From positions 62,001 to 126,000 of the forward strand of contig NC_022600.1 of the NCBI RefSeq assembly GCF_000484535.1: a DNA stretch of 64,000 nt, read 5' to 3'. Made by a program: the position numbers and the translations under genes. Of the stretch, positions 59,631 to 64,000 are shown piece by piece. The stretch's first letter is position 1, and every line of letters begins with the position of its first letter. The stretch comes from Gloeobacter kilaueensis JS1. GTDB taxonomy: Bacteria > Cyanobacteriota > Cyanobacteriia > Gloeobacterales > Gloeobacteraceae. Below the pieces are notes generated by a model that did no database searches, was not told the origin of the DNA, and was given only the letters and a program-made list of their open reading frames with translations.

Positions 59631-60403
59631 CCCCCCATGATGCTGAAGCCGCAATCGACGTAGATCGTCTGGCCGGTGATGGCGCTGGCCAGATCGCTGG
59701 CAAGAAATAGCGCTGTGTTGGCCACTTCTTCTTGGGTGACGGCCCGCTTGATCGCCGAGGCTGCCTCGGTCTTGTGGATGGCCTCGTGAATGTTGCCCAG
59801 CCCGGAGGCGGCCAGGGTGCGGATGGGACCGGCGGAGACGGCGTTCACCCGCACGTTTTGTTTGCCCAATTCGGCGGCCAGATAGCGGGTATTGGCTTCG
59901 AGGGCCGCTTTTGCCGGTCCCATGACGCCGTAGCCTTCCATCACCCGCGTCGAGCCGATGTAGGTGAGCGTCAGAATGCTGCCGCCGTCGGGCATCAGGG
60001 AAACAGCCCGGTTGGCCAGGGCGATGAGTGAAAAGGCGCTCACCTCCATCGCCAGGCTGTAGCCGTCGCGGCGAATCTGGGTGAACGGCCCCTGCAGGTC
60101 TTCTTTGTTGCCGAAGGCCAGGCAGTGGACCAGGATATCGAGGCGGCCCCACTTGCTCGCAATCGTCTCGAAGAGGTGGGCTATCTGCGCGTCGTCGCGC
60201 ACGTCGCAGGGGGCAAAGATGGCCGGGGCGAGCGGGGCGGTGAGTTCGCGCACCTTCGCCTCGAAGCGCCCCTTCTCGTCGGGCAGGTAATTGACCGCCA
60301 GTTCCGCACCGGCGCTGTGAAATGCCTGGGCGATCGCCCAGGCGATCGAGCGGTTGTTGGCGATGCCCAGGACGAGCGCTTTTTTGCCTGCGAGGGTAAT
60401 CAA
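59627..60403 (-). CDS. fabI: Enoyl-ACP reductase (NADH)
   Basis: A 258-residue FabI, the last reductase step of fatty-acid elongation. Motifs: LAGKKALVLGIANNRSIAWAIAQAF, the active-site region LTLTYIGSTRVMEGYGVMGPAKAALE (Tyr and Lys), and ITGQTIYVDCGFSIMGG. Start is a TTG at 60403, preceded by AAAGGAG at a spacing of 8 nt. It overlaps the upstream small gene by 4 nt. Confidence 0.95.
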   Translation of the reverse strand: MITLAGKKALVLGIANNRSIAWAIAQAFHSAGAELAVNYLPDEKGRFEAKVRELTAPLAPAIFAPCDVRDDAQIAHLFETIASKWGRLDILVHCLAFGNKEDLQGPFTQIRRDGYSLAMEVSAFSLIALANRAVSLMPDGGSILTLTYIGSTRVMEGYGVMGPAKAALEANTRYLAAELGKQNVRVNAVSAGPIRTLAASGLGNIHEAIHKTEAASAIKRAVTQEEVANTALFLASDLASAITGQTIYVDCGFSIMGG

Positions 60404-60651
60404 GGGGATTCTCCTTTGGTGTCGCGCCGCAGGTGCGGCTCCAGAAAATAGCGGCGCGGGTACTGATCGCCTAAGTCTACTTCGAGGGTCGCCCACTTCA
60501 GCCCCTCGGCAGGCTCGAAGCGGGCGGTGACGATGCCGCGCCGGTCCTTGAGGGCACTGCCGTGAAAGCGGGGATTGAGTGAGACGACCCGGACGCGGTC
60601 GCCGACAGCGAGGGGCACAGGCGTGTAGAGACGATCTATTCGATCCGGCAT
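60400..60651 (-). CDS. Small conserved KOW-like protein
   Basis: An 83-residue protein, MPDRIDRLYTPVPLAVGDRV then RVVSLNPRFHGSALKDRRGI and VDLGDQYPRRYFLEPHLRRD. The GDRVRV pattern and size suggest a small beta-barrel, as in short cyanobacterial proteins of unknown function. It sits between rimM (1 nt gap) and fabI (4 nt overlap), so these three form one operon. Confidence 0.7.
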   Translation of the reverse strand: MPDRIDRLYTPVPLAVGDRVRVVSLNPRFHGSALKDRRGIVTARFEPAEGLKWATLEVDLGDQYPRRYFLEPHLRRDTKGESP

Positions 60652-60652
60652 C

Positions 60653-61246
60653 TTAACCTTCCGGCTGCTCCCCTTCCAAGTCCGGTCGATCGCGTTCGGC
60701 ATTTTCCGGATCGAGCAGGCCCGCGATCGGCACGACGACGATCCGGCCCGCCTCCAGATCGACTTCGGGCACCAGCGCTTCGACAAAGGGCACCAGCACC
60801 CGCCTGCCATCGACCAGCCGCAGCGCCAACAGATCGTTGCCGGCCCGCAGAATGTCCTCGACTTTGCCGATTGGCTGGGGGTCATCCTTGCGATAGACAA
60901 CAGCGTTCATCAAGTCCGGCAGCCAGAATTCACCCGCCGCCAGGGTGGGCCGCTCGGCCTCCGCCACCGCCAGCGTCGCTCCGACCAGCGCCTCCGCCGC
61001 GCTGCGATCGGCAACCCCGGCGAAGCGGCAGACAAAGAGCCCTTTGCCCGCTAACGGACGGCCTGAGAGCAACTCCAGAGTGCGGGCAGGCGCACCGGGC
61101 GGTTGGAGCTGGCGGGGACCGGACCGGGTCAGCCGCTCGCCAAAGTCGGTGAGCGGCTGGACGCGCACCTCGCCGCGCAGGCCCTGAGCGGCGACGATCC
61201 TGCCAATCGGCAGCCAGTTTTGGACTGGGGGTGGGTCTGGAGACAT
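60653..61246 (-). CDS. rimM: Ribosome maturation factor RimM
   Basis: A 197-residue RimM, needed for 30S maturation near S19. N-terminal beta-barrel WLPIGRIVAAQGLRGEVRVQ and PLTDFGERL; PRC barrel EFWLPDLMNAVVYRKDDPQP, VLVPFVEALVPEVDLEAGRI, VVVPIAGLLDPE. Start ATG at 61246, divergent from the RNase E gene. Confidence 0.94.
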   Translation of the reverse strand: MSPDPPPVQNWLPIGRIVAAQGLRGEVRVQPLTDFGERLTRSGPRQLQPPGAPARTLELLSGRPLAGKGLFVCRFAGVADRSAAEALVGATLAVAEAERPTLAAGEFWLPDLMNAVVYRKDDPQPIGKVEDILRAGNDLLALRLVDGRRVLVPFVEALVPEVDLEAGRIVVVPIAGLLDPENAERDRPDLEGEQPEG

Positions 61247-61586
61247 GAGCGACCATTTGAACAGAAAAAATCAGCCTGGGAATCTTTTGGCGCGGCCCTT
61301 ACGGTTTGCCCATCTTGACGATATAATCGCGGTGGTCGAATGCTAGCCAGGGAGATCATATCCGGCTTGCTGATGGTATTCTGCTGAATATCTTTTGCGC
61401 TTCGACTGCATTCTGCACAATCCACTGCCGCCACAGCGTCTTCCGGAGCGCAATGCGTTGCTGCGTCTGCTCTGAATGGCGGTGCGCGTTGCTGTAAGGC
61501 CACCAGCGGTCCACGGGAAGACCCGATTGCCTGCTGCCTGTAAGGTAAGGTCGCGGAGGGTTCCCGTCATCTATACAAGGAGTCCT
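61247..61586. other. Intergenic region upstream of RNase E
   Basis: A 340-nt region shared by divergent rimM and rne. TATAAT at about 61322-61327 may be a plus-strand -10 box. If so, the rne transcript has a leader of about 250 nt, as is known for RNase E genes that autoregulate. No gene was found. Confidence 0.4.
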
Positions 61587-63551
61587 ATGCCCAAGCAAAT
61601 CATTATCGCGGAACAGTACCGCCTCGCGGCTGTTTTTGCCGAAGATCAAATTCAGGAATTGATCGTCGCCTCCGGCAACCATCAAGTTGGCGATATCTAC
61701 CTGGGCATTGTCGAGAACGTCCTGCCCAGCATCGATGCTGCCTTCGTCAACATCGGCAACCCGGAGCGCAACGGTTTTATTCACGTCACCGACCTCGGTC
61801 AGATTCGTCTGCGGCGCTCCTCCGCCTCGATCAGTGAACTGGTCACTCCCCAGCAGAAGGTGCTGGTGCAGGTGATGAAGGAGCCGACCGGCAACAAAGG
61901 CCCCCGCCTCACCGGCAACGTCAGCCTGCCGGGACGCTTTCTGGTGCTGATGCCCTTCGGACGCGGCGTCAACCTCTCGCGGCGCATCCGCGACGACGAC
62001 GAGCGCAACCGCCTCCGGGCGCTGGCGGTGCTCATCAAACCGGCAGGAATGGGTCTGCTGGTGCGCACCGAGGCCGCCGGGACCGACGAGCAGGGCATCC
62101 TCGAAGATCTTGAGAACCTGCTCAAGCAGTGGGAAAAAATCCAGAAGCAGACCACCGAGACGCGGGCACCGGCGCTATTAAACCGCGACGAAGATTTTAT
62201 CCAGCGCGTGCTGCGCGACGCCTACAGCGCCCAGGTCAACCGCATCGTCGTCGATTCGCACACCGGCGTCAAGCGCGTCAAACAGCACCTGCTCACCTGG
62301 AACGGGGGGCGGATGCCCCAGGGCGTCTACATCGAGCACCACCGCGAGTCGGTGCCGATTCTCGATTATTTTCGGGTCAACGCCGCCATCCGCGAAGCGC
62401 TCCGTCCCCGCGTCGATCTGCCCTCGGGGGGGTACGTGATTATCGAGCCGACCGAGGCGCTCACGGTCATCGATGTCAACTCGGGTTCTTTTACCCGCTC
62501 GGCCACCTCGCGGGAGACGGTGCTGTGGACCAACTGCGAAGCGGCCACCGAGATTGCCCGCCAGCTCAGGCTGCGCAACATCGCCGGCATCATCGTCATC
62601 GACTTTATCGACATGGACGCCCGGCGCGACCAATTGCAGGTGCTCGAGCACTTCTCCAAGGCGCTCAAAGCCGACAAGTCGCGCCCGCAGATCGCCCAGC
62701 TCACCGAACTGGGCCTCGTCGAAATCACCCGCAAGCGCCAGGGCCAGAGCATCTACGAAATTTTTGGCAAGCCCTGCCCGACCTGCGAAGGACTGGGCAT
62801 CCTCACCCACCTGCCGGGGATGCGCCACGATCAAGTCTCAGGCGGCGATCCGTATCCGACGTTTGCCCCGCCCAGCGAGGAGTTCGACGGTTTTGAGGGC
62901 GAAGAATTCAGCGCTCCTCCCGCCTCCGAGTACGAGGAAGAAGAAGGGGGCGACCTCGATCTCACCTCGCACCCGGTCTTTCGCAACGAGCGCCGTCGTC
63001 CGATCCTCGATCGCAGGCCGGCAGCGCCGAGCGGAGCGGGCAACGGGGCTCCGTCGCCGGGCGGCGGTGGACGCAACCGCCGACGGCGTGGGCGCAGCGG
63101 CAATGGCCGGGGCGATGACTTTCGAGGGGCAGGGGAGGCAAATGAGTCCGCCTCCCCGGTTTCAACCGGCGCAATCGAAACCACCCCCTCCTCCAGTAGC
63201 TCCTACCCCCCTGTCCTCGAAGCCGAGGAGAGCAGCCAGAGCGAGCCTGCGATCGAATCTCCCGCCGGTCGCGAGAGCCACGAGGAGTTGCCTCCGGAGA
63301 TGCCCATCGACCACGTGCCGCCCGCCGAGCAGGAGGTGCTCGCCTACATGGGCCTGCCCGCCGAGTTGCTGCGCGGACCCGCCCTTACCTCGGGCAACAC
63401 TTCGATCCTCTCGGTGCGGCCTCCGAGCGCCGAAAAAGACGACGACGAGGGCGAGGCGAACGACCCGCGCCGCCGCCGTCGCCGCCGCCCGACGCGGGGC
63501 AAAGCGGAGACGGCGAGCGGACCGGTGACGACCGCTACGCCCGAAGAATAA
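61587..63551 (+). CDS. rne: Ribonuclease E/G
   Basis: A 654-residue RNase E. Starts [20 protein letters not shown] after AAGGAG. S1 domain ([20 protein letters not shown]), 5' sensor and DNase I-like catalytic domain with [20 protein letters not shown] and [20 protein letters not shown], and the zinc-link CPTC. The C-terminus from residue 440 is disordered, with basic [12 protein letters not shown] and a last RRRRRR stretch. That last motif resembles the conserved cyanobacterial arginine-rich nonapeptide that binds PNPase. Ends 1 nt before rnhB. Confidence 0.96.
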   Translation: MPKQIIIAEQYRLAAVFAEDQIQELIVASGNHQVGDIYLGIVENVLPSIDAAFVNIGNPERNGFIHVTDLGQIRLRRSSASISELVTPQQKVLVQVMKEPTGNKGPRLTGNVSLPGRFLVLMPFGRGVNLSRRIRDDDERNRLRALAVLIKPAGMGLLVRTEAAGTDEQGILEDLENLLKQWEKIQKQTTETRAPALLNRDEDFIQRVLRDAYSAQVNRIVVDSHTGVKRVKQHLLTWNGGRMPQGVYIEHHRESVPILDYFRVNAAIREALRPRVDLPSGGYVIIEPTEALTVIDVNSGSFTRSATSRETVLWTNCEAATEIARQLRLRNIAGIIVIDFIDMDARRDQLQVLEHFSKALKADKSRPQIAQLTELGLVEITRKRQGQSIYEIFGKPCPTCEGLGILTHLPGMRHDQVSGGDPYPTFAPPSEEFDGFEGEEFSAPPASEYEEEEGGDLDLTSHPVFRNERRRPILDRRPAAPSGAGNGAPSPGGGGRNRRRRGRSGNGRGDDFRGAGEANESASPVSTGAIETTPSSSSSYPPVLEAEESSQSEPAIESPAGRESHEELPPEMPIDHVPPAEQEVLAYMGLPAELLRGPALTSGNTSILSVRPPSAEKDDDEGEANDPRRRRRRRPTRGKAETASGPVTTATPEE

Positions 63552-64000
63552 TGCCCCCGCTCGGCAGGCCGACCCTGGCGCTGGAGGCTCCCCTCTGGCA
63601 GCAGGGGGTTGCCCGGCTCGCCGGCATCGACGAGGTGGGGCGCGGGGCACTGGCCGGTTGTGTGGTGGCAGCAGCGGTGATCCTGCCGCCGGATCTGGAG
63701 GCCGCTGCCCTGGCTGGGGTGAGCGATTCCAAGTTGCTCAGCCGCCCCCAGCGCGAGCGGCTTGTAGAGCGCATCGAACGGGTGGCGGTGGCGATTGCCG
63801 TCGGCAGCGCCTCGGTCATCGAGATCGACCGGCTCAACATTCGCCGGGCAACTGCCCTCGCCATGGAGCGGGCGATTGAGCGCCTCGGAGGAGCAGAACA
63901 CCTGCTGGTGGACGGCCTGCCGGTAAGGGATCTGGGTCGTGCCCAGACGGCGGTGGTCAAAGGTGACCGCACCAGCCTCACGATCGCCGCCGCCTCGATT
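63552..64000 (+). CDS. rnhB: Ribonuclease HII, partial (runs off the window)
   Basis: The first 149 residues of RNase HII, which removes ribonucleotides from DNA. The acidic pair is in [12 protein letters not shown], followed by [15 protein letters not shown] and [17 protein letters not shown]. It begins directly after the RNase E stop codon, so it is in the same operon. The 3' end is beyond 64000. Confidence 0.93.

Overview
The window is GC-rich chromosomal DNA from a cyanobacterium, most likely a deep-branching Gloeobacter-like one (inference from gene content, not a database match). Cyanobacterial markers are the DUF2997 / Ycf35 / 4Fe-4S ferredoxin operon, a CrtD-type carotenoid desaturase, an RNase E with the arginine-rich C-terminal tail, and a PsbU-like exported helix-hairpin-helix protein. 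No tRNA, rRNA or CRISPR array was seen.

Layout. 0-3.2 kb: minus-strand recO, an MFS transporter and a glycosyltransferase. 3.3-5.0 kb: rplC-rplD-rplW, the start of an S10-type operon, cut short by a convergent LivF-type ATPase. 5.8-7.9 kb: groES-groEL behind a CIRCE operator. 7.9-10.2 kb: a small DUF2949-like gene, a WYL regulator and a transglutaminase-like protein. 10.4-14.9 kb: accessory insert with a frameshifted TacA-type antitoxin, a second partial copy of the 3' end of ruvA, and an AT-rich three-gene operon (unknown protein, PIN-domain nuclease candidate, AAA-type ATPase). It abuts the 3' end of the intact ruvA. 15-35.7 kb: mostly housekeeping and photosynthesis-related genes (CPBP protease, ycf35 operon, BrnT/BrnA toxin-antitoxin pair, nifU-like gene, pyrB, crtD, ABC exporters, hslO) plus three paralogous secreted proteins at 27.6-32.3 kb, one carrying FG-GAP/VCBS-like repeats.

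35.8-48.2 kb is a polymorphic-toxin region read on the minus strand. A 1071-residue multidomain toxin is followed by several immunity-like genes, a 3.7-kb transposon (resolvase, DDE transposase, AAA ATPase, 165-bp terminal inverted repeats), an orphan PD-(D/E)XK-like toxin tip and two Imm49-like genes. A 160-bp direct repeat brackets most of the orphan cassette. 48.3-64 kb returns to core genes: a hemerythrin-like protein, a YncE/phosphoesterase fusion, rpoB (without rpoC1 beside it), a divergent LysR/SDR pair, a cation:proton antiporter, fabI, rimM, RNase E and the start of rnhB.

The best candidate for a new system is the PIN + AAA + unknown-protein operon at 11.2-14.9 kb. Its composition differs from the host, the genes are tightly coupled, and it is bounded by a duplicated ruvA 3' end, as if it had integrated into the end of that gene. 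The toxin-immunity array is the second candidate.
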